From assembly GCF_026914185.1 (NCBI RefSeq), contig NC_070564.1, positions 2,294,001 to 2,358,000 of the forward strand: a stretch of 64,000 nucleotides of DNA, given 5' to 3'. The DNA comes from Puccinia triticina (Eukaryota > Basidiomycota > Pucciniomycetes > Pucciniales > Pucciniaceae). The notes below the pieces were generated by a model. It was not told the DNA's origin, did not search any database, and worked only from the letters and a program-made list of their open reading frames with translations. Positions 32,671 through 44,146 of the stretch are shown one piece after another. Both the position numbers and the translations under genes were made by a program. Numbering within the stretch: position 1 is the stretch's first letter; each line of letters starts with the position of its first letter.

Positions 32671-34923
32671 AATTTTTATTTACATTGCTAGAACCCAGTC
32701 ACCCTGATGGTCAACCTAGGATGATACCAAGAGTACCCCACATCCACAGAAAGCCGCAATGACACATACTTTCAACCACAAATCCTGCAAATTATTTTGT
32801 CAATCCTCCTGCAATAATTAACATTCTTGTAAATATATTTGACTAAAAATATGCCCAATAATCACACAACTATTTTCCTTCCCAATCCAGGCTATCAGAA
32901 TATGATTGAGCTATCAATAACACAGGCCAAGCCAAGCTCATACACTTGGTTGCAGCCAGTTCATCTTCCAGCACATGAACAAGAAACCATCTGTCAAACC
33001 TTGCGCACCATCTTTGGACTACCCAACCCTGCCCCCGAAGATGCCAGTGGACCACCATTCAACCAACCAGGGCAAAGTCTTGACCTTAATTGCTTCTATT
33101 TATTTGACACATGTCAATACACGCTACAAATAAGAGCCCAGGGGGACCTAACCTTTATCCTTCATATCAAGTAAAACATTGACTCCACCCCCATAGTTAT
33201 GAAATCAAGCGTGAGCCAAGCCTATCACAGCCTGGGTCTTCTGCAAGCACAATCTATCCTGATGCAAGCCTTGATGCCCGCCACCAACCCCCACCTTGTC
33301 TTTCCAGTGAACTGAACCGCAGCCACTGCACTTGTCCGCGGACAACCAGAGAGTTCCAGGAACGCTATAATTGACCACGTCGCGTAGGGATTTTTCATAA
33401 ATACAATTTATCACCCCACTACCTCCGGCCCCACATGGAGAATTGCTTGCGCGCGTGTTGATTGTGTTTCTGTTTATTTTACTGTTGCTTGAACGGTTGG
33501 CGGACTGTAGGAATTTAAACATGATCATTCAAATGTGAATCCATAAAGCGTAAGCGCCAACGACAAGCTTGAGTCAAGAGGAAAGTTGTATAAAGTGGAG
33601 AGGCTGTACTTCATCTTTGCCGTTGGGTGAGACTCTTCCCGTCCTGGCAAGCCTGCCTCAATGAAAAATCGGGGTTAAAATTATTTTGTCAGGAGCCTTC
33701 CGCCTTATAGTTAAGGCCGATTTATGTGAGCTTCATTAGCCAACACCAATTGTTTAAGTTGTCTTATCCAATTTATCATAATTATGCTCACCTTGGGTTA
33801 AGTTTTAATACGGAATAAGACTGGCAAGGTGACAAGGCCGTCCAATTTTTTGAGTGATCACCTTAAAACAATGGCTCAAACCTAGCAATTCCGGCTGCGT
33901 GAACAGCTGCCTTTACAGTTTTGATCCCGCAGATCTTGACAAGTGGTTTCCGCTTGGTGAGTTTTGGGGCAGGTGTGATGATTCATCATCCGGACCAATG
34001 CCCCTCTCGATGAAATTTAGCCCGCGGGGAAGACTTTTGAGCACGCTGCGCCATTGGATGAAGCTGCATGGGATTGACAACCCGGACTCGGCTCAGGTTA
34101 CTCGGGCATCACCAGTCCTTCCAACAAGAGGCGGCAGCGATGCCGGTTATTTACACACCGGGACAAGTGGGTCGCCCACCAATCGTCCTCCGTGGCGCCC
34201 GGCTGCCTCTGCAATAGATTTACGCCTGCATGGCGTGATTTTGCCACATGTAGGCTGGGCGTCGCCACCCACCGTTCATATGTGGTACAGGTCAGGCGCC
34301 CCCCATACAGCCATTGGGCGACACCTAGAACTTGCAACGCAGAGGCATGTGGCAAATCCACGACGGGCGCACGCCCGCTGAGGTCGTTCGGATGATGCCT
34401 GCATGGCGGGTGGCTGGCCGCATGATGACATGGGCTCTGACCTCTTGGGGGCGGGTGGCGGGCAGCTCTCCCAGGGCCTGGGGGTCGTCGGTTAGGGTAT
34501 CATTTGGGCGGCCTCTGGGCTGACCAATTGGCTTCCCATCAACGCTTGCCTTGCCGCCTGATGCCTGGCTTAGTCCCGTTGGGTAGGACGTAGGCGGGCC
34601 CGATAGAGGGCGGGGCCAAGGGCGCGGGTGAGCTGGCCATGTGGGGCCTGGCTGGCCGCCGGGCGCCAGCTGCTGCGACATCGTGCACGACGATGGGGGA
34701 TGCAGGTCGCCCACGGCGCCAGCCGAAAGGGCGTGAGGACGACTGGTAGTGTGATTCACTGATGCAACCTTACCATCTGTCTCGATGCGCTGGTTGCCCT
34801 CCTCCATGATACGATTGGGTTGGTTATGAATGCAGCCACGCTTTTGCGGGGGGGGGGGGGGAGGGGCGTCCGTGGCTTGGATCAGATTGCTCCTCTGGGC
34901 TGGAACATGAAACATGGGGTCAT

Positions 34924-36100
34924 TGTAACAGCCCCATGTATAATGTGACCGAGATGGCTTCACCATCAGTCATAATAACTCCTGGAGGGGTAAGCAATGA
35001 CGGCCGGCATGGCCGGATCCCAGTGAGCCATCACTTTAGCCCAGGCTCTCTAGGGCCCGAGGGCAGCATGGTGGCCGCCAGGTGTCGCCTCCGGGCTGCC
35101 ACAGGCACAGGCAGCCATGGTGTCTTGGGGGCGTGGCCTGAGTGCATCTTGGTGGCCGCCGGGGGTCGCTTCCGGGACGCCGCGGCGGCGGACAGCCATG
35201 AAGTCTCCGGGGCGTGATGGTCTCACAGCCGCCTTGGATGGGGGCGCAAGGTGGGCGACCCCGGGGCCGCCCCTGTGACGCTGAGTCATTCAATGGTCTC
35301 GCCGGCGACTCGGTGCCGCCCAGACGGCCGTGGCGCCCAGGAGGCGACCGTTGTGGCGCCACCTCATCATGGGTCACCTCTTCGCCATGGTGGCGCAAAT
35401 TGTAGTCCTTGTGGCGTCGTGGGGACTGAAGAATACGGCCGCGCAATTGTGGCGCCACGGCCTTTTTGAATTCGCCCCGCGGTGTAGGTGAGGCCGCGGT
35501 CGTCTGAACGGTAACGGCGGCGGGGGCCAGTGGCGATTGGAGGGTGATGGCGTTCTGGCGGTTGGTGGGGCAACGCTTGTCTGAATCAGGACCGCGGTAG
35601 CAGGTGATGTGGGGGGTCGTGGTTTGAGGTGGTTATTGTTGGGTGCGAGCTAGGGAGTTGACTATAAAAGGGGGGTTGATTTAGGAGTAGGTTTACTTCA
35701 GACGACTCACGAGCTGTAATTCCAGCCCCTGGGTCGTCTCACCCCCGTCCGCTGTTGCAATTGCGCAGCCCAGCGGGGGATATTTGGGGGCTCCCCTTGT
35801 GCTTTAGGGCTGGGGGTCCTCTTCCCAACACTTTCTAACCCTGCTAGACAGGGATGGGCGTTGGGCCACGGTGTGTCAGCTTGCTGGGCTAGGTGGCTGG
35901 GGGGGTTCTTTGGGGCTTTTGTGGGCGCTTTTTTATTTATTTAGTCTGTTTGGGTGCCAACTCACGGCCTTTTGGAGCATGTTTTATAAAAGGCAGAACC
36001 TTTAATCTTTTTTTTGCATTTTGGCAAATTGTAGGGAGAACCCTTGAATTTTTTTTCTACAAACCTGAGACTTTAATATACTTGGATATTTCCACATAAA
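34924..36100 (+). repeat. Gypsy-like LTR copy inside the 8.2-kb element
   Basis: It starts TGTAACAGCCCCATGT, a common Gypsy LTR beginning. It has a GC-rich upstream part, a TATA box (gactataaaag, about 35661) and a transcript-like part with 'accctgctagacagggatggg', ending in a poly(A)-signal-like stretch ('tttaatatacttggatat'). The downstream half is shared with 39140-39600 (same strand) and with 41195-41560 (opposite strand). Only the shared part is certain; the full extent is inferred. Confidence 0.5.
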
Positions 36101-36167
36101 ATTTTCATCCGAAAATTGTTCTGCATATAAAATCCAGAAATATTGTATTTGGGTTCACATCTGTTAT

Positions 36168-36475
36168 GCAGCAGCTACAGTCTGATCAGTTCCCAAATAT
36201 CACTACTTTGGTAGTTTCTTGGTGTTTCTGCCACTATGTCTCATCCCAGCGTGGGAATCCTTCTGCCATATGGTTACCAAAATGTTGAGAGGCCCCCAAA
36301 AATTCATTATGTACCTTTAATGACCACACAACCCCCAAATGTAGCAGCTACAGTCTGATCAGTTCCCAAATATCACTACTTTGGTAGTTTCTTGGTGTTT
36401 TTGCCACAATATCTCATCCCAGGGTGGGAATCCTTTTGACTGATGGTTATCAAAATTTTTAGAGGCCCCCAAAGC
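36168..36475. repeat. Tandem duplication, about 178-bp period
   Basis: The segment 'gcagctacagtctgatcagttcccaaatatcactactttgg…' occurs twice, starting near 36171 and 36346, with a few substitutions. It is followed at 36475-36562 by an inverted pair GCCGCCTTGGCCTCTAGT / ACTAGAGGCCAAGGCGGC around a loop of about 50 bp. Confidence 0.8.
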
Positions 36476-36999
36476 CGCCTTGGCCTCTAGTCATACTTGA
36501 AGTGCTACATGCATAGAAGGCCTTTTTGAAATTAGTTTACAAACTAGAGGCCAAGGCGGCTTCGCCGCTGCAAACCCTATGCTTAAGCTCCAGTAAATGT
36601 TTGGCCACATCCTTCAACCTGGCCTTTCAGATAAGATTCAAACTTGAAAACCCTCCCTGGACCTTATCAAGGATCACCCTCCAGCTGAGCGCCCAGTATC
36701 ACTGCAGCATTCTTGTGTTCAAAAGAGAAATTTATTTGTAAATAACTGAGGATTTTTGAGACAGGAGAAAGTCTAGAAAACTTTGCCTGATGATTTTTGG
36801 GCAAAGAAAACAGTGTAAGATTTTCTGGTGCCATCAGGAGGTTCTGATGGGAGCATCAGACAGGACCTGGCCTTACTGTGCAAGATGGATGGTCTCTGCC
36901 CCAAGGAATCAAGGCTGGAGGCCAGCTCTCCTCTTGTCAATGGGTGACAACATACACCAATCTCTAATGAACAGTGGCCAAGACTCCAGCGCGGCGGCA

Positions 37000-37330
37000 G
37001 GACCATGGTTGATCCATCGCAGGCCTACCGCTCTGTTGCCGGGCGGACACTCGGTGGCATGACCCTGGTCGATCCATCGCAGGTCTCCCGGTCTGTTGCC
37101 GTGCGGACAGTCGATGGCTCGACCCACCTTGGGCTGACTGTCCGCCGCCCAATCGCTGACCTTGTCCTGGGCTCCCTCGGACCGACAATCCGACGACAGA
37201 TGCCACCCTGTCGGGCTGCCGTGCGGATGTAGGGCAGCACATCGTTGGGGTCTCGCGACGTTCAGTCTGCCGGTCTGTTGCCGGGCAGCCACTCTGTGGC
37301 TGGACCTACCTTGGGCTGTCTGTCAGCTGC
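37000..37330. repeat. GC-rich degenerate tandem repeat
   Basis: Imperfect units of about 60-70 bp containing 'gatccatcgcaggtctcccggtctgttgccg(t/g)gcgga' repeat two to four times. Several overlapping frames stay open on both strands; none resembles a protein family. Confidence 0.6.
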
Positions 37331-37727
37331 CCCATCGCGCTTTCAGATGGGTGAGAGTTGTTCCTAAACATCTGATAGCATGATGGCTGCAACTCAAGAA
37401 AACCCTGGGAAACCTGCACCTCCAGCCACTCGCTGGAGACTTGAGCTGGCAGGGCTGTCAAACTAACCCGGAAGCTGTCTCGCCAAGGCTCACCCGGGTC
37501 GGGATGATCTCATGATCGGTTTTTGCCGCCGGCTTGCCGTCGAGGCCTCCCGGCCCAGCACAGTTTTTCCCACTCATCTCAGAGCTCATGTGTTCCTTTG
37601 AGAGCTCGAGAAAAAAAATGAACATGCTTTTTTTTGACAAGAAATGACTTTGCAAAAAAATGGATTGGCCCATCTTGAGCAGGTTACACCGGTTGTGACA
37701 CATGGCGCTCAGTACAAAGGGATTTGC

Positions 37728-37804
37728 CTGTGGCCGAGTTGGCACGCACAGCGACTGGGAGTCCTGACCCGTCGCAGGTGTGGGTTCAATCCCGAGCTCC
37801 ACAG
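37728..37804 (+). ncRNA. tRNA-like segment, possibly a tRNA-derived SINE head
   Basis: The segment has an A-box-like TGGCCGAGTTGGC and a B-box-like GGTTCAATCCC at tRNA spacing, and its two ends (CTGTGG and CCACAG) can pair as an acceptor stem. An internal GCGAC/GTCGC stem is present, but its loop is far too long for a canonical anticodon arm and the T-arm pairs poorly. It is therefore more likely a tRNA-derived SINE or relic (Ser/Leu-like) than a working tRNA. Confidence 0.4.
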
Positions 37805-39139
37805 TTTGATTGGATGCCTGCTTGCGGGCACATCTTAATGGGTGCAATTTATAATGTGCCAAGTGTCTCAAGACTGGGCTCTCACGGCTGAGGTCATGCA
37901 CGTTCATGATCTCACGCACCCATCACATGACCGCTGTACGGGTGGTTCGACGGCTGTTTGCCGACGGCCTGATCTTGGCTGCACAAAAACATAATCACAG
38001 GACCTTGAAGAGTTGCTGAGACACTGTCGACGGCCTGCCCCTGCTGGCGTCGGACATGCGGCAGCGTTTGTTGACTGGCCGACATACTGGCTGCAAACCT
38101 CAACAGCACAAGGGCGGCCACCATCAAAGTTTAGCGGAGGTTGGGGAGGGTCATATTACCGGCAAAAACGACGGACAAGCTGAACTCGGCGTTCTCCTGT
38201 GGTGTAGATCATGGTGTAGATCAAATCGGGGAATTTTTGCACTGTGCGGGTTAGTAAAGGTTGGTAAGCGTCAGCTGGTTTGAAAGGGTCATGGTGGCTG
38301 ACCAAAGACATCAAGCAGGTCGGGGCAGGGAGAGACGTACGGAGCCAAGAGGCATGAGGCCGGTGCCGCTCGCATCTGGAACATGAATGTTGTAGCGACC
38401 TCATCAGCAGTGTTGTTTGGTGATGAGCAGGGTGGTGACAACAAGTAATTCGACTATCTATCAAACCCCAAAAACATAGAAATCAGCGTTTGTTTTTGGA
38501 AGACAGAATTCACAAAGACAAGATTGATGAGGTTGCATAACAAGCTGGAATACTTTGACAGTTCAGGGCTTGGCCACCCCCCATGGCCACACAAACGCGG
38601 ATGAGAACCGCTGGACCCTTCATTGGCAATACTGGATGGGGAACGCAGTGGCCAACTGTTTTGATTTTTTCGCGCGATATTCAGGAGAGCTTGTCATGGT
38701 ATTCGGATGGGGGCGCTGAGTGTTATCGCCAAGGTGATATGTACATATGGGAGGCCTTAGCTGGGCAGGAAGAAAGGCTGAATGAATGGTGGAAATAGCG
38801 ACTGGCCACAGGCGAGGCGGTGGAGACACGGTGAGGGGCAGGCAGTGTTGAGTGGTAGCTACCAGCAACGAGTTAGGTGTGCTTGGGCTTTGGTGACTTC
38901 CCCGGTGGCAGTCACCTTCCAAGTAAAGATTTACTTCACTACCATTGGACCAAGGGTCTCGTAGAGCAAGATGATGATGAGTGAGTACATACGCCTCACT
39001 GTGACACGATCTGCTGTCAGGGTTTGATGTACATGTACATAGTCAGTGCCATGCAGGTCAAACATACAGTAGCGGTGGGGCGGTTGCAGATGGTCTTCAA
39101 CGATAGGCGGAGGCGAGGGGAAGGGCAAGGCTAACCAGA

Positions 39140-39600
39140 GTTGGATATAAAAGCCGGTCATTATGGGTTTGATTAATCCCCAGGACGTCCTCTGCCGCTG
39201 TAATTCCAGCGTGTGGTTTGTCCTCACCCCCTCCGCTGTTGCACTTGCGCAGTTTGAGGGGCTCTACTCGGTGGCCCCCCCTTTGCATAATGCCTTCAAT
39301 GCGGCGCGCTGGGGGTCATCCTCTCACCATTTTTTAACCCTGCTAGACAGGGATGGATGGTGGGCCACGGTGCATCAGCTTGCTGATGTTGGTGCAGATT
39401 ATTGTTTTGTTTTTGGTTTTCATTGTTTTTTTTGTTTTTTTTTTGGCATTTGTAGAGGGGAAACCCTTTAAGTTTTTTTTTCTGGAAGTTGTGGAGGGGA
39501 AACCCTTGATTTTTTTTTTGTGATTTTTGGAGATTTGTAGGGGAAACCCTTGAATTTTTGTTTTGTGATTCCAAGGCTTTAATAAACTTGGATATGCAAT
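39140..39600 (+). repeat. Gypsy-like LTR part, second copy
   Basis: A TATA box (ggatataaaagc, about 39142) is followed by 'gctgtaattccagcgtgtgg', 'ctccgctgttgcacttgcgcag', 'accctgctagacagggatgga', repeated 'aggggaaaccctt' and 'ttaataaacttggatat'. It is homologous to the downstream half of 34924-36100 and ends just before the right TIR of the 8.2-kb element. Confidence 0.6.
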
Positions 39601-39968
39601 ATCTTGAGGAAGTTAAACCAACCAAATTAACAATGTGTGCAGGATGGTATCATGAGAGAGGTCAGGGGTCAATGTTTTTCCTTTTTTGAAAAAAAGTAGA
39701 TTTGGAGACTTCTGATAACATCAATTGTTGAAGTAAAAAAAAGAAAGAAAAAATTGAGACCCCTCAGCCACCCTGGATTAATCCTGAAACTTGCAATTTT
39801 TTTTTTCATGAAGAATTGAATGGTGTATGTAGAAATTTATGAATGTTATCAGGCAAAAAAAAAAAAATTCCTGTGGCTTGAAGCAAATGCAGGGGGAAGG
39901 AGAGAGATTATAGAAGAGTATTAAGGAGACATGGAACACAGACAAATGTATCCAGAGGAATAAAAAAA

Positions 39969-40150
39969 ATTGATCAATATAAATTGATCAATATACGCTA
40001 TATTGATCAATATAAATTGATCAATATATGCTATATTGATCAATATAAATTGATCAATATATGCTATATTGATCAATATAAATTGATCAATATACGCTAT
40101 ATTGATCAATATAAATTGATCAATATACGCTATATTGATCAATATACAAC
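39969..40150. repeat. 33-bp tandem repeat at the right TIR
   Basis: About five copies of a 33-bp unit built from aattgatcaatata and cgctatattgatcaatata. The left arm (32020-32070) has only one to one and a half copies, so the array expanded or contracted on one side only. Confidence 0.9.
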
Positions 40151-40178
40151 ATCACAAATTCATCCATCTTGGTAGTGA

Positions 40179-41130
40179 GTTGAGGTAAGCCGCCACGAGA
40201 TCAAAGCTCTGAACCGGCCATCCATGTGCTGCCGCAACCACAAGAAGGAGACGTAATGAGACAAAAGTCGCCGTTGGTGCAAAAGTGGTGTTGAAATCCT
40301 CCCCTTTGATCTGAGTGAAACCCTTTGCAACATATCTTGCCTTGAAACGTAGACCGTTGCCATTTGCCTCCGGTTTTGTTGCAAAAACCCAGCGCCCCCC
40401 TAAAGCTTTCTTGTCTTGTGGCTTCAGTTGAAGGATCCAAACCCGCATCTGTTCCAGATTGCTCAATTTAATTGCTATAGCTTTCAACCAGGCTTCTTTA
40501 TCCGGCAAGTTCATAGCTTGTTTGAAAGATTTTGGCACCAAGATGGCATAAAATTGACATAGATCCAGGATCTTATCAACTATAAGCTCCTGGTTGGTGA
40601 ATTCAATTTCCTGTGAGAAGTTGCCTAACTGCAGAAGGTTCATTATGTAGTCAACAGAGAGTTTTGATGCTTGTACCTCTGATGTCGTAGATTTCTCTTT
40701 GGTCTGCTTCGAGTCCCTGGGCGCCACTGGGACATCTGACAGATCCGCCGGAAATCAAACCATGGCTGAAGTCAAAAACTTCTAAGTTTCTGGGATGTAG
40801 AACAGCCACCCCTTACTTTGTTCTAGATGCGCAATGACGAGACCTCTGACTGCTTGCTTGTCTGGCTTCTTGCATTTTTCCGGCGGAATGTGAATGTAAG
40901 CTGTACTTCCAAAAACTCAAAAACTGTTGTACTGTGGCTTCTGTTGAAAAAGAGCTTCATAGGGTGTGACGTCTCCACACGCCTTGTTTGGCAACTGATT
41001 GAGAACAAGCCGCCCAAAGAACAGCGTACGGCCAGAATTCCTTGCCCAGAGGACTGTCAATCAGGATTGTCCTGCCCGTGTCAGCGATAGTCCTGTTGAA
41101 ACGTTCTATCACCCCATTTTTATAATGGTG
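40179..41130 (-). pseudogene. Second Copia: integrase end and N-terminal reverse transcriptase
   Basis: On the minus strand the RT N-terminus contains FKQAMNLPDKEAWLKAI, LGGRWVFATKPEANGNGLRF, KARYVAKGFTQIKGEDF and FDLVAAYLNS, where the 8.2-kb element cuts it. Upstream (40760-41130), broken integrase reads NGVIERFNRTIADTGRTIL and GKEFWPYAVLWAA across frameshifts. Homology stops near 41130, where other sequence begins, so gag, protease and the integrase core are missing here. Confidence 0.8.
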
Positions 41131-41194
41131 ATTGAAAGATTTCAGACGACTAAGATTTATTGCTTAGTTAGAATCTGTACAACTTGGTTATATG

Positions 41195-41560
41195 TGTCTA
41201 GTAACATTTGATCAAGAGAGGTAATATCTTATCCAAGTTTATTAAAGACAGAGAAACACAGAAACAAAGATCAAGGGTTCCCCCTACAAATTAAACAAAT
41301 CACAAAAAAAAATGCAAGGGTTCCCCCTCTCAAAAAAAAGCAAATCACAAAAATAAGCCTTCTTAGGACCAAATACAAACACCACAAACTGGACCCACTA
41401 TCCATCCCTGTCTAGCAGGGTTTAAAATAGTGGGTGGATGGCCCCCAGCGCGCCGCATTGAAGGCATTATCCAAAGGGGGGCCAACGAGTTTAGCCCCTC
41501 AAACTGCGCAAGTGCAACAGCGGAGGGGGTTGAGGACGACTGGAAGTACAGCAGCAGAGA
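41195..41560 (-). repeat. Gypsy-like LTR part, third copy (inverted)
   Basis: Reverse complement of the segment shared by 34924-36100 and 39140-39600: 'ccatccctgtctagcagggttt', 'aactgcgcaagtgcaacagcgg' and repeated 'aagggttccccct'. It abuts the truncated Copia integrase. Confidence 0.65.
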
Positions 41561-42019
41561 CCGCCCTGGGAGACACAAGCAAGAAAGCTGACACCTCTTT
41601 TTATATTCAACTCGGCACCACCTGGCACAGCCCTCAAGATCCACCAGCGGACTCAACCATTCATCTTGCCTTGACAACTAAGCCCAAAAAAAAACTCCTG
41701 GGGGGAGACTGTGTCAAGATAGGGTTCAGGAACAGTGCGGAATGTATTCCATGGGGGTAGGGAATGAAATACTACAACTAGAAGCCTAAAGCGGAGGCTA
41801 CCCTTATCTGGGGTAGAAATGGAACATGAAGATGAGCCCCCTTTTGGACATGGAGCCGAGATCTAACAAGAGCTACCGAGTAGATTGACCATTCACTGGC
41901 GAGCTGCTTCCCTACTCCGGCCCCATATTATCATCATTTGCATTATACAGCTCATCGTGAAAGGATACCTGCGGTTATGGAGGCTATCAGTATTGTGCGG
42001 AGTTTGTTGGAGAGGCAGT
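41561..42019. other. Intergenic, 3' flank of RPL11
   Basis: No gene seen. The first half may still belong to the LTR-containing repeat; the last about 150 bp are the likely RPL11 3' UTR. Confidence 0.4.
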
Positions 42020-42854
42020 TTAGACGAGCATACCATCGAAACGTGATCGGAACCATGTCATAGTCTCCTCCTTCTTGACACGGTGCTTAAAGCCTACACG
42101 GTTGGTGGCGTGCTTTCGTCGAGAAACTCGGTAGCCAGGTCGGCCCATGACGACGAAGAAGTCCATACCGAAAATACTAATTACTAGGCATGAGATCATC
42201 AGTCTCAGGATAGATAACCAGGAAGGGTTTCGCGTACCCAATTCCGGGGTCGTATTTGATGCCCAAGTCGATGTGTTCAGTGATACCGAAGCCGAAGTTA
42301 CCGGTCTCGGAGAAGTTTCGCTTGCGGAGTTCGTACTCCTTGACCTTGAGGCCACGCTCCAGGATTTCTTCGGCCTTGGGTCCACGGATGGTCACATGGC
42401 AGGCGATCTTCTCGTTCCTTCGGATTCCGAAGTGACGGACAGTGTAACGAGCCTTGGAAGTGACCGGGGTTTGTCCGGTGAGTTGTTCCAAGACCTATGT
42501 CGATGTGCAAAGAAGTTATCCATAAGGCAGTCAAAAATCATGAAACAGCACCTTTTGGATTTGCTATGAATGATTTAATACCTTGGAAGCTCGGGTGAGA
42601 CGATCACCAGATTCACCGACCGAGATGTCTTTCGGCGCAAGGAGGGGAAAACTTGAATGAGTAAAACTATTTGTCCTGCGTGCCTGGGTTTGACAAGCTG
42701 TGGCTCACTGATGACCAGCTTTTCGATCCGGAGCTCGCGCATGGGGTTTGTCTTGGTGTCAGCCTGGATACCAACGGCGGTCGAAGTCAGTCAGAGGCAT
42801 ATTATTGATGGAAATGTGGGGCGGGCCATGGGAGCTCGAGAGGGAATTTACCAT
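42020..42854 (-). CDS. RPL11: 60S ribosomal protein L11 (uL5)
   Basis: uL5 sits in the central protuberance of the large subunit and contacts 5S rRNA. Five exons on the minus strand: 42852-42854 (ATG alone), 42709-42763, 42582-42628, 42238-42494 and 42020-42176. They sum to 519 nt, 172 residues plus stop, close to the 174 of yeast. Family sequence is near-invariant: [75 protein letters not shown] and [14 protein letters not shown], ending in [11 protein letters not shown]. All junctions are GT-AG and the phases agree. The first intron starts directly after the start codon (ATG|GTAAAT), so the second residue is encoded by exon 2. It is divergent from SmB, about 330 bp between start codons. Confidence 0.95.
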
Positions 42855-43185
42855 CTTCGTTGGCCGAACTCGTCGTGTCTTGAGGTGCTGGTCGGGTGTG
42901 CTCGTGCCAGTCTAACGGAGCTGCCTGCCGGGCCGCCGAGCGGTTTGGCTATGGGGGTGGTCTCACCAGCGTAGGGTTAGGTTTCAGTGCCCCAAGGCGT
43001 GCCCCCCTAGAAGACTTTTTGGGGGTTCATGTATCTATTTACAACCCGCGCCGTGCGCAGGTGGCGCCAGTGCTCAGTCCGCGCCGGCCGGTCGCGCGAC
43101 CCCCGCAGCCAGGTAACGTGGCTGCCCCGATCATCAAGCATCAACGTCTCGCTTGGTCAACTTAACCCATTCAACACCCTTCACG
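42855..43185. promoter_or_regulatory. Shared divergent promoter of RPL11 and SmB
   Basis: The only sequence between the two oppositely oriented start codons. It contains GC-rich blocks (about 42895-42925 and 43045-43110) and no clear TATA box. Both genes encode highly expressed core RNP proteins, so co-regulation is plausible but inferred. Confidence 0.55.
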
Positions 43186-44146
43186 ATGGTCTGTGGCTTT
43201 TGCATCTTTCTCGTCGTCTCAGTCGACAGCTAAAATTCGGAATCACGAACTGATATCTTTCTCGATTGGAATGTGTGACCGATCGATGACTGACAGGCGC
43301 CCAAACAAAGCAAGATGCTTGCTCTCATCAACTATCGGCTACGAGTGACCCTGAATGACTCGCGAACTTTGACCGGACAGATGCTAGCATTCGATCGACA
43401 TCTCAACCTAGTCCTAGCTGATTGCGAAGAGTTTCGATTCATCAAACAGAAGAAGAAGAAAGGTCTTCCAGCCAATTCAAATGCCGACGAGAATGAAGAA
43501 CTAGAGATGAAGAGGGCACTCGGCTTGGTTATCCTTCGGGGAGAAACTATCGTCAGTCTCAGCGTCGAAGGCCCTCCGCCAGCAGTTGCCGACGAGAAAG
43601 GACCGACGGTGGGTTTCTGCGGAGATGGAACGCGAATCGTGGGGAACACGTTGATTAAATATTCTTGTCTCCGTCCTTAGATCGCCCCTGGTCGAGGAGC
43701 TGGCGTTCCCGCTGGACGTGGAGTTGGTCTTGCCCCACCGCGTAAGGCACCCTGTACATCGGCTTTTTTCTTCAGAGGGATGATCATAACAAAGTTGTCT
43801 TGTTTTAACAGCCGGTGCCCCACCCCCAATGATGCGAGGACAACCAATGTCTTTCCCTCGTCCAGGTGGTCCGCCTCCTGGCATGCCTCCACCTGGCATG
43901 GGAATGCCACCACCTGGCATGGGCATGCCACCCCCACCAGGTCTTTCTCATAACATCAATCGTGCCTTTGACTATTTTGACTTGATTGTAACTGATGGGT
44001 TCCGTTTTCGTTCCTATTTTCATTTTTGGTTATCTGCAGGTTTCAATCCAAGGGGCCCACCTTTCATGGGTAATGCGCCCCCAGGCTTCGGCCCTCCCGG
44101 TCAAGCTCCCCCTCCCGGCTTCCACGGTGGACAATCTTTCCAGTAG
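43186..44146 (+). CDS. SMB1: Small nuclear ribonucleoprotein-associated protein B (SmB)
   Basis: Core Sm protein of the heptameric ring on spliceosomal U1, U2, U4 and U5 snRNAs. Exons: 43186-43188 (ATG only), 43297-43608, 43681-43741, 43812-43940 and 44040-44146; 612 nt, 203 residues. The Sm fold reads [19 protein letters not shown] (Sm1, residues about 2-20), with [17 protein letters not shown] and, for Sm2, [20 protein letters not shown]. An RG-bearing stretch ([13 protein letters not shown]) and a Pro/Gly/Met-rich tail ([12 protein letters not shown]) follow, as in SmB/B'. The first intron follows the ATG immediately (donor GTCTGT, non-consensus), which is needed to give the conserved N-terminus; otherwise translation would start at Met 43315 and lose six residues. 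The Sm-domain insertion [19 protein letters not shown] is longer than usual. Confidence 0.93.

Larger units (their letters stand above)
31992..40178. mobile_element. 8.2-kb TIR element inserted in the Copia RT gene
   Basis: The ends are inverted: TCACTACCAAGATGGATGA at 31992 and its complement at 40178. Homology between the arms runs inward about 440 bp on the left (to about 32430) and about 570 bp on the right (from about 39609). Removing the element brings the Copia codons for LNS and PID directly together, which fixes the insertion point to within 2-4 nt; the target duplication is 2 nt or unclear. The interior has no transposase. It contains Gypsy-LTR-like segments, a 178-bp tandem duplication, GC-rich blocks and a tRNA-like segment. 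It is non-autonomous, and the superfamily is unresolved. Confidence 0.85.

Noticed and set aside
34098..35570. Several overlapping 60-210-codon frames in the GC-rich block
   Set aside because: High GC makes frames open by chance on both strands. Compositions are Arg/Pro/Gly-rich with no motifs, and the block behaves as LTR/TE cargo.
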